A stretch of 64,000 bases of DNA from Proteles cristata cristata (GCA_017311185.1 JAESUZ010000338.1:434001-498000); one strand, 5' to 3'. Counted from the first letter of the stretch, positions 10,385-22,300 are shown. Notes: a model not told the origin generated them from the letters alone. A program made the numbers and translations.

Positions 10385-11905
10385 TGCAGTGGTTTTCTGA
10401 TTTTCTTTCACCGTCTATCTGCATTTCCTTGGATTTCATTGGGTTTCCTTAAAGTGATTACACTGAATTATTTGTCATAGATATCCATTTCTTGGGAGTC
10501 GGGTATCGGATCTTTGATAGTTTCCTTTGGTGATGGTGTCATATTTTCTTGATTCTTCATGAACTGCGTAACCTCATATTGGTGTCTATGTATTGGAAGG
10601 AGCAGGCACCTCCTCCAGTCTTTACAGACTGATTTCAGTAGGTAAAGACTCTTCTGCCTGTTCCCTGAGCTGATGGGATTACCTCATGAATCCTAATCAT
10701 GCTGGATTACAGTTAGTTATAAGGGTCTTTCTAGATTTATACTGGGACCCACTGTTTGAGGGTTTTTTAATAAGAGTCTGGGGTAAGTGTGAGTCCTGAC
10801 AAGTCCCTGTATTGATGAGACTGGCTCCAACCCTTTGTTCAGTAGGGTGATGATGGGAAGGGCACCCATTTCAGGATCCTCAGATAGCTGGTCTATGACC
10901 AGGTGCATGATGGGTATGGCTCCCACCAGGTCCCTGGGAGGGCTGCTACCTGGTCACAGCATGTTCGCCTTTGGGTAAGATCGGCCCTTTGCTCTGGCCA
11001 AGAGGAGCTAGAACCAAGATCCTGGCTGTTTCAGGTTCAAGAGCCCAGTTTGAAATATGCAGACCTGGTTCTGGAAGCACGATTGGGCATGTCTCCCACT
11101 AGGTCCCTGGGTGGGCTGGGCTGGTCCCTACCTGCCTGGAGGGGTCGGTTCTGAGCATAGGGCCCTGCCGGGAACTCCTGAGGCGTGGGGGGGTGTGTCT
11201 CCCACACGGTCCCAGTGTCAGCAGGCCCGCTTGTGGGCCGCAGATGGAAGGCCTAGCATCGAGTGTAGGACCCTTTCAGCATCCCTGGGGGCTACTGAGA
11301 GGACTCTGAATACTGGCAGACAATGACTGTGAGGAAGGGGAAGTGGGACCTTTCAGGATCTCTGGGGGTGCAGATGGAGCCCTGTGATAGCAAGACTGTG
11401 GACTGTGACTGGGATGGGCTACTGCTCACTTACAGGGCCCTTTTAGAAGTGACAGCATGATCAAGTCTGGAATTTTGCAGGCTTGCCTTCAGAGGCTCCC
11501 ATTCCACAACCCAGAGGGGCTGACTCTGGTCTATGAGCTACTACATAGTCTGCTTCCAGGACTGAGGTCTCTCTGTCCATTACCTGACGCACAGGTGGGC
11601 CTGACTCCTCCCAGGTCCCTTAGTGTATGGCACTGATGACAGACCCATAACCAAATGAGACTGTGGCAAAGTCCCCTGGGAACCCAGGGCCGTGGTTGGC
11701 AAGTCCACCGCCAGGGCGTGAGCCTACCTGCCCCAAATGGCTCTCCTGTCTCAGATTACCTCTGCGTTTTGTGGTCTCCTGCATGGATCTCAAAGTTTCC
11801 ACAAAGGCACTTCTGTCTGTGGATGGATGCCAACTACTGTTGCTCAGAGGGGAAATGAACAAGAGATGTCTTATTCAGCCATCTTGTTCCCTGTGGGTTT
11901 TGTTT
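10385..11905 (-). mobile_element. L1 5'UTR plus start of ORF1, antisense
   Basis: Read on the minus strand, the segment begins near 11905 with 'gaacaagatggctgaataag' and runs through a comparatively GC-rich region. It reaches an ORF1 start recognisable by 'agactggaggaggtgcctgc' and 'atgacaccatcaccaaagg'. The last part is typical old mammalian L1 ORF1 leader. The 5'UTR has internal near-repeats of 'cccaccaggtccctggg' (about 10922, 11096). Full 5' ends are rare among L1 insertions. ORF1 soon decays and ORF2 is missing, so the element is internally deleted or fragmented. Short open frames of 70-90 codons reflect base composition only. Confidence 0.62.
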
Positions 11906-11979
11906 TTTTTTTTTTAATACTAACATACTTGTTAGAGTGAGGTTATAAAATCCTTGTCAGCTGGGATCATTTCCTTACA

Positions 11980-12110
11980 TGTACACTCCACATAAGAGGC
12001 ATCTGTTTACAGACTCATTTTTCCCCAGTGATGGACAGTCTAGAATAGTGTAGTGACATATGCTATGTTCCCATTGAACATTAGTTGATAGAATGAATGA
12101 ATGAATGAAA
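11980..12110 (+). mobile_element. Probable L2/MIR 3' end
   Basis: 'cagtctagaatagtgtagt' followed by 'gatagaatgaatgaatga' resembles the common CR1/L2 ending (a 'cagtgcctggcacatag' analogue, then a GAATGAAT tail). The copy is very diverged. Confidence 0.4.
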
Positions 12111-12755
12111 AAAACTGGAAATAAAGAGGTAATCCAGGTGACACCAGTCAAATGAAATGCAGAGAATTTAATGTTGTATACACTTAACACAATGATGCTG
12201 AACATTTTAAGAACAAAAGGCAGTGTAAGGATAAATGGATTGTAAATATGAACATAACAACAGAAGAAGTATATAAATCATTAACCAAAGATGGTTTAGA
12301 ACATGCTAAATTTAAGAACGCAATTTTAATAAAATGTTCAATGTGCTCCTTAAATAGGAAGCAAAAGATAGGGTAAGACTAGCCTTTACTAGTCGCCCAA
12401 TGAAAAATGTGTTGATTTGTCTGCAAAAAAAAATCAAAGCACAAAACCTGTCCACCTCTTCTTCAAAAATCTCTCTTCCTAGAATATTCTTCACTTTCAC
12501 TCTTACCCTTCAAAATGCAAGTGAAGTTACAATTTGCATTTTGAAACTTTATTTAATTTTTAGCTAATGATAAGCTCTCATTAATTTGAATTCATAATAG
12601 TATTGAATTGTTAATAGTGCATTAGTACATAACATACCAGATAATTCTTGCAGCCTAATACATTTTTAATTATTATTTACAACTTTATGTGGAGACTTGT
12701 ACTCTGGTGATGATGGAAAAACAAATCTCTGCTAAATCCAGAGACTGGATTTACC
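12111..12755. other. Unassigned AT-rich sequence
   Basis: No gene or repeat is recognised. Antisense frames of 60-76 codons have no recognisable content. Confidence 0.45.
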
Positions 12756-12759
12756 CTAC

Positions 12760-14884
12760 CACCTGAAACATCCAACAAAGGAGCAAAAAAAAAAGGAAAT
12801 AGTGGCATTAAATAGTGCCTAGTATCAGGCAACAAAGGACAGTGATAACCAGGAAACAGGAAATAGACAAAAGCATTCTTATCATTTCTTCTCTGGGCAA
12901 CTTTCCAGGCCATTTGACCGGAAAGGAGAACCCAGGCAGAGCCAGGTAGATATTGTGAGTTGAGAAAATGAAGCTGAGAATCCAGGGAGACAGACAGCTC
13001 GAGTTTGCAAGACAGAAAACCAGCAAGAAGAGAGGTTCACAGAAAACTCTGGAGATTGGCAGAGGAGCCCCCTCAAGCCAATTAGTGATCAGCACAGGCA
13101 TGTGAGGAGACTACCCAAGCCTGAAAAGAGAACCAAATGGAAACTCACAGGGAACAGATGCTCAAGCAGGGCTGGGCACAGGGCTGGTCCCCACTGGCCA
13201 GACTGGAGAGCTCGCTTCTAGTGCGTTCAGTAGAATTATCATATGGGTCTTAACTCAGAAGAGGGGTCACATTGACCTTCGAAAAAAATGCTCATTTGAC
13301 CCTATGTAATAAACTTTAAGATGGTTAAACTGTTTCCAAGTAACATAACTACATCCCAAAACAAAGCTCAAAACTAGAAATAGAAATAGAAGATATTCAG
13401 CACTCCTCAAGATAAAAGTAACAACGTCTGACACCTAAGTAAAGTTTCCAAATGTGTAAAAGAGATAAGAATATAGGATCCTGAAGGGGAAAAAATGAAT
13501 AAATCAAAATCAAATGATAACATCTGGCACAGATGTTAAGGCTTAGCAGAAAAGAGAATGAAACAGCTATTATAACTTTATTCCATATGTTTAAAAGCTA
13601 CGGGCATGGAAGATATTATTTAAAAAAAAAAAAAAAGACCTAAACTGAAAATCTAGACATAGAAACTATACTATCTGAGATGCAAAATACCCAACATTGA
13701 ATTAGGCTAGATATTGCAAAAGAAAAGATTCATGAACTTAAAGACATATCAATAGAAACCATCCAGAAGGAAATACAGAGAGTAAGGAGAATCATAAAAT
13801 AAATGAAAAGATCACCAGCGGACAACTTAAGGTGGTCCGGTATAAATGCAATGTGCTCATAATTGTCATCTCCATAGGGAAAGGGACAGAAGGTATGTCA
13901 GAAAAAATATTGGAAGAAATAATGGCCAAAATTTTTTCCAAATTTGAAGGAAACTATAGATGCATAGGATTAATATGCACAAAAAATTAAGAAAACTAGA
14001 TCTAGGTATATCATAATCACGTAGCTCAAAATTTATGATAAATAAAAAATTATCTTTAAGACAGGTAGGAAAACAGTCTCACTAGGCACAGAAGTCCACA
14101 GATAAAGATGACAGTACATTTCTTGCAGAAAACCATATAAAGAAGATGACAATGGAGCAATATTTTTACAACAGGAAAAGAAAAAAAAAAGATGTCTATA
14201 TATCTAGTGAAATCCTATATCAAGCTAAAATTCCATTCAAAGCATTTGACACATTAAACAACTAACAAATAAAAAAAGTTCTACCAGATGACTTGCAAGA
14301 ACAATATGTTTAAGAAAGTTCTTCCAACAGGTTGGAAATACAGAGCCATATAGAAATACAAAAAGCAGTAGAAATAACTGCATGGGTAAATGTTTAATAT
14401 AATTCATATTCTTTAAAACTATTTAAAACATCTCACTTTTAAAACAACAACAATAATAATATATTGTGGGATTTATAACATGTAAATGAACAATGTTATA
14501 ACAATAGCATAAAAGTCAAGAAAGAGAAGAGAATACTACTTTCAGTTTTATGTGCTATACATACATTGGTGTACTTCCACCTGAAAAAACACTGTGGAAA
14601 CCTGAAGGTTTATAATATAAATCCCAAAGCAATAACTAAAACAACAAACCACCCACTGAAATTGTATATGATAAGATCAGTGGAAAAATGCCAACAAAGG
14701 AGAAGAAATGGAATAAAAAGAAAACTTGAAAAGCAGTTTGAAAAAAGATGAAATGGGGTCAAAACACAAAGGGAATATAGAGCAAAAAAGCATGACAGAA
14801 TTAGGTATGATCATGTTACATGTAAATGGTCCAAATACTACAATTAAAAGGCATAGTTTATCAGACTGTAACTAACCACATATT
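12760..14884 (+). mobile_element. HAL1 half-LINE, near full length, degenerate
   Basis: The 5' part has 'ggaaacaggaaatagac' and the adjoining leader. ORF1 coding remnants then appear in order: 'aaacagctattataacttt', 'gaagaaataatggccaaaa', 'tttccaaatttgaaggaaa', 'atcataatcacgtagctc' and 'ttaagaaagttcttccaac'. HAL1 is an L1-related element with ORF1 but no full ORF2. The ~2.1 kb length fits. Multiple stops and frameshifts disable it. The last part (14800-14880) also resembles the start of an L1 ORF2. Confidence 0.7.
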
Positions 14885-15093
14885 GGGGGGCATCTGGATA
14901 GCTCAGTAGGTTGAGCATCTGACTCTTGGTTTTGGCTCCGGTCATGATCTCATGGTTTGTAAGTTAGAGCCTCTCATCAGGCTCTACGCTAAAGACACAG
15001 GGCCTGCTTAGGATTCTGTCTCGCTCTCTCCCTGCCCCTCCCCTGCTCGCTCTCTCTGTCTCTGTCTCTCAAGATAAATAAATAAACTTTAAA
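14885..15093 (+). mobile_element. CanSINE, older
   Basis: 'ggggggcatctggatagctc' (diverged head), 'ggtcatgatctcatggttt', a CT-rich block and 'aagataaataaataaactt' tail. It sits at the junction between HAL1-like sequence and L1 ORF2 sequence. Confidence 0.92.
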
Positions 15094-16490
15094 ATAACCC
15101 AAATATTTTTGTTGGAAGAGTCAATAGTTTAACATGTAAATTATCACCAAATTGATTTATAGATTCAAAACAGTTTCAGCCAAAATACCTGCACGGATTT
15201 TTTTTAATTGGTAAGCTAATCAGTGATTCAAATGGAAATACCAAGGACTGAAAGAATAAAAAAAGAAAATTTGGAAAAACTGAAAGTAAGAAAAGAGGAA
15301 AACAATTACAAGGTGTTGTAAACTGAATTCTCACATTCTGTCCCCTCAGAATTCATGCTGAAGCCCCCTACTCCAATGTGGCCATTTTAGGAGATCCAGC
15401 CTTTCAGAAAATAATGAAGATGAAATGAAGGCCTCCAAGGGGCTGTGATCCAATAGGGCTGACAGTCTTACAAGAAGAAGGAGAAACACCTGGGCTAAGT
15501 GCCCCAGGAGAAAAGGAGATGTGAAGAGGTAGCAAGGGGGCAAACACATGCAAACCAAGGACAGAGGGCTCCCCCTCTGTGGAGACCTTGATCTTCAACT
15601 CCTGGCCTCCAGAGCTGTGAGGAAAATACATTTCTGTAGTTAAACCACCCAGAGTGTGGTATTTTGTCATGACGGCCCAGATGGGCTATTATAGAAAAAC
15701 CCTACATATTTTAAAGATTCGTTATAAAGCTACAGTGATCAAGGTGGCTTGATGCGGTATCACCAGAAGTACACGGGTAAATGGAACACAGAACAGAGTA
15801 TAAAAACGGACCTGAATACACACAGGCACCTGATTTGTGACCAAGGTGCAAAGTCAAATAAGTTGAAAAAGGATAAGCTTTTCAACATATGTACTGGAAC
15901 AATCAGATGACCACGTGCAAAAAAAAAAAAAAATGCTTTCCCCCATATCTCACACTACATACAAAATCAACTCAAAGTGGGTCATAGACACAAATGTAAA
16001 AGTGAAAACTAACAACCACCTAGACAATATTTATTTGTAAAAGACTCAAACTAGACACAAAGCAAATGTCCAGAAGCAGGTAATAGGATGAGTTACAGAA
16101 TACCTGTCTGTGCAGTGTAGTACATCTCAGCAATTTAGAGGAATGAACTATTACTACATGGAAAACCATGGATTATTATCAAAATAATATTGATAGGTGA
16201 AAGGAGCAAGACCACAGGGTTTCTATTGTGGAATGCCATTTTACAAGAGTCTAAAAAATGTGGCAGTCAAGGCTGCCGGGAAAGGGCAGAGAGGGGAAGG
16301 CTGTGAGGTAGGGCTTATAAAGGGGCGTCAAAAAACTTCTAGAGGCGATGGATACATTCACCATTTGATTGCAGTGATGATTAGTTTCACAGGTGTTTAT
16401 CAAATTGTGTTGAATGTATCAAATTGTACATTTTAAACTTGTGTACTTTACTGTATGTCAATTATACCACAATAAAAACTGGGACGTACT
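15094..16490 (+). mobile_element. Old L1 ORF2 to 3' end, split by an LTR
   Basis: Sense L1 ORF2 ('accaaattgatttatagat') runs up to 15313. After the LTR it resumes with 'aaagctacagtgatcaagg', 'acctgatttgtgaccaagg' and 'aaaatcaactcaaagtggg'. It ends in a 3'UTR 'ttgtacattttaaacttgt' and 'gtcaattataccacaataaa'. Internal ORF2 stretches are missing and frames are broken. Confidence 0.82.
15314..15694 (+). mobile_element. MLT1-type (MaLR) solitary LTR
   Basis: The LTR starts near 'tgttgtaaactgaattc'. It contains 'aggcctccaaggggctg', 'tcttacaagaagaaggaga', 'aactcctggcctccagagc' and 'tttctgtagttaaaccacc', and ends near 'gggctattata'. This is the standard order of an MLT1/MST-like LTR. It has no internal sequence. 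It splits a sense L1, so it is younger than that L1. Confidence 0.85.
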
Positions 16491-16632
16491 CCATATGAAT
16501 GTATCTTCTCTGCATGTAATAGTCATTATGAACAGTGAAACTAATTCTTATAATAAGCACAATAATCTGTATTGATTCCAACATCTAGGAAAAACTCATC
16601 AAATAATACAGATGTAAGAAGGCCATAGTATC

Positions 16633-17082
16633 AGGGTGCCTCAGTAGCTCTGTCAGTTAAGCAACCGACTCTTTTTAAAATTATTTTTATAGTTCATTTT
16701 TGAGACAGAGACAGAACATGAGCAGGGGAGGGGCAGACAGAGAGGGAGACACAGAACCTGAAACTGGCTCCAGGCTCTGAGCTGCCAGCACAGAGCCCAT
16801 GCGGGGCTTGAACCCACGAACTGTGAGATCATGACCTGGGCCGAAGTCATATGCTTAACTGACTGAGCTACTCAGGCGCCTCAAGCAACCAACTCTTAAT
16901 ATTGACTCAGGTCATGATTTCTTGGTCTTTGAGATCAAACCCCACATCAGGATCAACGCTGACAGCATAGAGCCTGCTTGGGATTCTCTCTCTGCCTCTC
17001 CCCTTCTCTCTCTCTCTCTCTGTATCTCTATCTCTCACTCCCTCAAAATAAATAAATAAATCTTAAAAAAAAAAAAAAAAAA
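16633..17082 (+). mobile_element. CanSINE (sense), interrupted by another SINE
   Basis: The head 'agggtgcctcagtagctctg' ends at about 16673. The rest, from 'aagcaaccaactcttaat' (16883), carries the B-box region, CT block, 'aaaataaataaataaat' and a poly-A tail. The gap is filled by an antisense SINE at 16675-16882. Confidence 0.93.
16675..16882 (-). mobile_element. CanSINE (antisense) nested in a CanSINE
   Basis: A reverse copy with 'gagcaggggaggggcagac', 'ctgccagcacagagcccat' and head 'gagctactcaggcgcctc'. The duplication 'aagcaaccgactctt' (16659-16673) / 'aagcaaccaactctt' (16883-16897) comes from the host SINE, which proves the order of insertion. The pair forms an inverted repeat. Confidence 0.95.
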
Positions 17083-17944
17083 ACAACCGACCAGTGTATT
17101 CTCTTGGAAAAGACACAATGGGACTTCAATGAATCTTTATGCTAAATATAACATCCAACAGCCGCGAAGTAGTCCTGGGACCTAATCGTCTCCCTGTTGT
17201 TCAGCTTAACATCAACTTCATTATATTCACATTACAAAAAAATTATATCAGCATTATACATGAGCTATAGCGTAAATGAAAAGGCAAGAGACATGGTCCG
17301 TCAATAAATTCCTAAAGAGAAGCTTCTTGAAGTTTTTCCAACATGTGGTAGGCATCTGATAAATATTTTGGAATGGATAAAGTAAGCATTCTAGCATTGA
17401 AGATTCACTTTCTTTATGACAGGAAGGAAGAAAAAGAGTAACTCTCAGAAGGCCAGAGAGAAACAATGCTATATGAGTAGCTAAAATTCTACTTAAAATT
17501 TTGCATTACAATCGGATATGAGAGACACGTTAAACCAGGAAAAAAAAAAAAAAAGATAGAAAGAAAGAAAAAAGAAATCGGAGACAAGGGTGCCTCATTT
17601 GAGCAAAGCATCCAAGAATGAATGTAGTTTGCAAATTGCAGCCAATTCTACACAATTACTTGGCTCTTAAGGATTCAGCTTTATTTGAATATATTTTTGC
17701 AACTTCTCTTGTAGCTACTATGGACACATAGAGCCTCTCATTTCTTGTGTATCAACATCAGTAGAGTAAATCAGGAGAATCCCTGCTCGGCTTTCTGTTA
17801 CAAGCTTTCACTTCATTGCAATATTTCAACAGAAAAAAAAAATGGTGTTCCTAGCAGAATTCTTCAATTTCCCTTTTATTTTCATTGTGTTATTATAATA
17901 CGATACTCTTATCTCTGGTATCGCTGTGATTCAAATTGCACCTC
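17083..17944. other. Unassigned AT-rich sequence
   Basis: It contains a poly-A/GAAA patch near 17540-17575. Otherwise I recognise nothing. Confidence 0.45.
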
Positions 17945-18260
17945 AATATTCAATGATCATTCATTTAAAATATTTATTGAACACCTCCCAAGTGACAGGT
18001 GCTGTCCTAGATAATGAAGATACAAATAATAACAGGAGACATTTCTCCTTCCACATGGGTAATTTAGTTTACAATCTGGCAGGAAAAACTGAAAACTATG
18101 GGGTGGTACAAAGTGTCAGTCAGAGAGGGTAAAGAAAGACTTAGGAAAGGCCGTTCTCAGGTAGTGTTATTTTCAACTAAGGTCTGAACACGAGTAGAAC
18201 TTTACCAACAAAGGAAAAGTATCGACTGACAACGGACAAGCATGTGACAGAATGAGTCAC
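17945..18260 (-). mobile_element. Old L2-like mammalian repeat
   Basis: 'atttattgaacacctccca', 'ggtgctgtcctagataatg', 'tttacaatctggcaggaaa' and 'aggaaaggccgttctcag' follow the order of a common ancient mammalian repeat built on an 'tattgagcacctactatg' start. A second copy seems to lie at 63195-63420. The family name is uncertain. Confidence 0.45.
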
Positions 18261-19560
18261 ATCTAAGGAATTGTCATCGTTAGGATCTGGCTCATGGAAA
18301 CAGAAGTGATTCCACAGAACAGAATTTCTTCTTAATTTCAATATATACTTTTAGGTCCCAGCAGTTGTTTAGAATTTGTGTCCTACTCAGAGATATAGAT
18401 TTTAATATTTTCATTACACTGACTATAGATTTTACTACCTTACATTCAAGGGAGATCCTTGCCTTTGATTTAATATTAAATGGGTTGCATGTATTACACG
18501 TATCCAAATTCATTGCATAAAACTGATAGCATGTTGGCACCTTACCTGAAATGAGTTCACTAGAACACTGTGCTTGAAAGATCTTTATTTCCGGTCATAA
18601 AATACTTAATGTCATGGGCACAATGTATGTTATTACTTTGCCACAATTAAAAAGTTTCTAAGAGCATTAGTGTGGTAATGTGGTACATGGCTATATTCTT
18701 AGAAATACACAAAATTATAGAATAAACATGGCATGAAATTCTGGGAAGATTGTTTTATTGTATAGCAAGCAATTTAAAGTATTTTATATTAAAATAAACT
18801 CAGCTGCATTAAAGAGTAGAATGTAAAAAACTGTATGATCTTTTGAGATAAAATGTGATCATTGTGAGAGTTTAGATGTACAGTGGGTAATTTAAAATTA
18901 TACTTCCTTGCTTTTTTATTCTCTTTTCCTATAAGGGCTGTAATTGGTATACTAGTGATAAAATTTGAGAACGAAGATTGATCATTTTGACTTATCTATT
19001 ATTCAATCGTTTGGTAGCTGGCTCTGATTAGTCAGTCAATCCTCTTCTGTATGAGAAAATGCTCACATTTACAGAGGGCTTCCATGATGCAGACCTGAAT
19101 CTTCTTCAAGGTAATTACAAACTCAAACTCAAAGTCCAACCACTGATTTGTTTAAAAAAATATATTGTAAATGATAAATTACTTGGGCAATATTTGCAGA
19201 GCAGAATTATAAATATCCCACAATTAGTCTCGACTGCCTCATCAGGTACCTTAAGAACAGTTGTGAAGGCTTGCACTGTTAAATATCTTCCCAGAATGAA
19301 AGTGTCACAAAAGATATTAATTTAGTTCATATTCTTCCATTATTAAATGTATCCGTTTAAACTTGACAAAATAACAGAAGATACATTTTAGAGTTGTTTT
19401 TCTATTAATAATAAAGACTATTAGAAAACTTATAGGTATAAATATAATGAATCCTACATCTTCTAGAATAGTCCATCCTAATTTATCTGTTTGTCACCTA
19501 CAATAAATTGGGTTTGCTCCAGAATTTGATAGTGCATCTTAAGATAAAATCATATTGTTA
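18261..19560. other. Unassigned AT-rich sequence
   Basis: There is no recognisable repeat or gene. Open frames are under 90 codons, with AT-rich composition. Confidence 0.45.
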
Positions 19561-20810
19561 AATATGGACAGTGTCATTCTAGAGACCGATTTGTGTTCCA
19601 TAAGGGTCTTCTCTGGCCTGATTGTGTAACAGCAGCCATATTACCCTTGGTAGATCAGGACCAATCACCCAACCCAGCTCAGTAACACCTTCCTATGCTG
19701 GTGTTTCAATGGTGTTAACAACACAGTGTTGACAATGGTATAAACAACACACACAAATGACACCTTGGAATATAAAGGTGACCTTGCTGTATCTATAGGG
19801 CAAAATTCTCTTCCCTTGGGAACCAGGAGAGCATAAAGTTGCTGAGAGTGAAGCAAAAGTTTTTGAATGTATCATGAGGAGTAATAGTCAAAGGAATTAT
19901 CCCCACTTGTAGCAATTGACACATATGTTCTTGATTTTGGAGAAGCTACATCTTGTTTTGGACTTTGGCTCAGAACATATACTACATCCAGCCGAGTGGC
20001 TCACTCCAGAGGATGCGGTCTTGTGGAGGGACCACAATATTGTCCTCCATCCGTTACTCCAAAGTTCCAGAATGCTGGCAGATTTGAGTGAAGTCCTGTG
20101 AGGTGAATCCAGCAAATTTTGTGAGGGTAATTAATTTTTATTTCTGCAAAATGAATTCGCTGGTCAAAAATGTTATTTTATGGGACATCAGGAATGTCAG
20201 TAAGGTATTGTATCAGTACACATATGGTAGTGCTGAAATGGAAATTTTCAGCAGGAAAGGAAAATGCCTATAAAGATGAATGTATATCTCAGTGAGGACA
20301 ACCATCTGTCTCCCCAGTTATGCAAAGGGAACAAAGTGATTTTCTAGACCCCTCACCTCTACCAGGCAAGGGTTTATATAAGAAACTCAAAAGTGACATA
20401 TCCTATTGTTAGCTTAGGCATTGAGCAAGAGTGGAAGGTAAGGTAGATTTGATCAGGGGTAGTTCATGTCCTCTCTCCCTTCTACCATGATTATTTTGCA
20501 CATGAACCTGGGATGGCTAAGAAAAGCGACTGACCCACTTCCAATGAATGTGCCATCTTTTCTTCCTTTTCTTTCTTCCTCCTCTTCAGTGGACCCCTTG
20601 GTGATCATCTAATTGTATGCCTTACTCGATGCAGCTATTCTTAGGACTCCATCCCTACACTTCTTTCCTGCATACCCTAGTTCCCAGTATTCAGATCATG
20701 TTCTTTTCAGTCTTTATCTGGTAAACATGAGCCACTGCTCATAAATAAGCATAGACCCACATCTTGGCTCATTGCTCTAATGGGGCAAAATAGATCAGTA
20801 GATGCAGTGC
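19560..20810. other. Less AT-rich block, possibly ancient ERV-derived
   Basis: This stretch has more even composition than its surroundings. It runs through 'aggaccaatcacccaaccc', 'gtggaccccttggtgatc' and 'tctggtaaacatgagccac'. The style is reminiscent of decayed endogenous-retrovirus internal sequence, but I cannot match it to a family and no frame exceeds about 75 codons. It ends where L1 ORF2 sequence begins. Confidence 0.22.
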
Positions 20811-20859
20811 TCAAAATTTGTGTCACTAGTTGGATTTCCCTCAATCAATTCCAAAAAGC

Positions 20860-22005
20860 AGGGATAATCAAGAAGAAAATTCACAAATACCTTAGAGACT
20901 TTAACACATATTTCTAAGTAACAGAAGAAGCAGAGCAAAAAAAAGTTCAATAATATATAAAGGATTTGAACAACACAATTAATCATCTACCCCAATTGAT
21001 ATTCAAAGGACGTTACTGCCAAAAGCTGCAGAATATGTATTCTTCACAAGCGCCCATGTAATATTCATTAAAGATACCATCTTCCCATGAAACAAATTCT
21101 CTGCAAGTTCAATTGATTATACCATGCACGATATGCAATTAAAAACTAATAGAATTAAACTATATGTCAATAACTGAGAGAGAGCTGGAAATTAAACAAC
21201 ACATTTCCTCATAAACATGGTTAAAAGAAGAAAATACAATGTGAACACTTAGAAAACATTTTGAACTAAATGATAATGAAAATACAGCATATCAAAATTA
21301 TGAAGTACAGCTAAAGCAGTGTTAAAAAATGTACAGCTTTGCGGGGCGCCTGGGTGGCTTAGTCGGTTAAGCGTCTGACTTTCGCTTAGGTCATGACCTT
21401 GCGGTTCGTGGGTTCGAGCCCCGCGTTGGGCTCTGTGCTGACTGCCAGCTCAGAGCCTGGAGCCTGTTTCGTTCTGTGACTCCCTCTCTCTCTGACCCTC
21501 CCCTGCTCACGCTGTCTCTCTCTCTCCTAGAAATAAAATATTTTTTTAAAAAATGTACAGCTTTGTATACATGGAACAACAACAAAAAAAAAGCAGTGAT
21601 ATAAGCTACAAGTTAGAGAAATTAGAAAAAATAACAGAAAAGGAAAATCAAAGTTTAAAAAAAGAATAATGATAAAAATAGAAATCAATGATATAAAATC
21701 CAACGTAGGAACCCAGAGACAAGATGAAAAAATGTAAGGTGACTTCTTATTTGGGATCATGGAACAGAAAAAAATGACATTAGACAGACACTGAGGAAAT
21801 TTGAATGAATTATGGATTTGGTTAATAAAGTTTCAATATTGGCTCTTGGATAGCAACAATTTTATCATACTACTGAAATGACTGAAATAGGTCAGTAATA
21901 GGGGAAACTGATTGAGGGCGTATACGAGATCTCTCTGAATTGAATTTCTACAAATTAATTTTTCTGCAAATCTAATACTGTTCTAGACAACAAAATCTTA
22001 AATAA
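20860..22005 (+). mobile_element. Old L1 ORF2 and 3'UTR, carrying a SINE
   Basis: ORF2-type sequence includes 'gctgcagaatatgtattc', 'actgagagagagctggaaat' and 'taaatgataatgaaaatac'. After the SINE comes 'gaaatcaatgatataaaat'. A 3'UTR-like end follows with 'gtttcaatattggctc', 'aataggggaaactgattg' and 'aatactgttctag'. All frames are broken. Confidence 0.68.
21342..21545 (+). mobile_element. SINEC_Fc-type CanSINE, young
   Basis: A full young-subfamily copy with an intact head, B box and 'cctagaaataaaat' tail. A perfect 20-bp target-site duplication, 'ttaaaaaatgtacagctttg', lies at 21322-21341 and 21546-21565. Near-identity to the copies at 39446 and 59004, together with the intact duplication, argues for a recent insertion into the old L1. 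Confidence 0.98.
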
Positions 22006-22009
22006 ATTC

Positions 22010-22300
22010 TACAGAAAAAAACAAAAGCAAATGTACAATAGAGAAATATAAAAATGTCAAACATTAGCTGTTTTAAAAGATTATATCATCAATACTAATT
22101 AAGGAAATGTAAATTAGAATCACAATGGATTGCATTCGTTTCCACCAGAAAATTATAATTAGGAGCATTGAAATCACAATGAATAAATGAAGATTGGAGA
22201 AACTTGATATCTTTACAGTACCTATGGGAGTTGAAATGTGTCTAATGATTTTGGAAAACCTTTTGCCAATATCCATTAGGAATAAATATACAGTATACTC
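22010..22300 (+). mobile_element. Old L1 ORF2 C-terminal fragment
   Basis: 'actaattaaggaaatgtaaa' with 'atcacaatggattgc' and 'atgattttggaaaacc' is a decayed form of the L1 ORF2 C-terminus. It follows a 3'UTR-like end, so it belongs to another insertion. Confidence 0.55.

Noticed and set aside
10903..11862. Cluster of overlapping 60-90 codon frames in GC-richer sequence, possibly a CpG-island gene start
   Set aside because: The block matches an antisense L1 5'UTR/ORF1 leader with internal near-repeats. The frames follow from composition.
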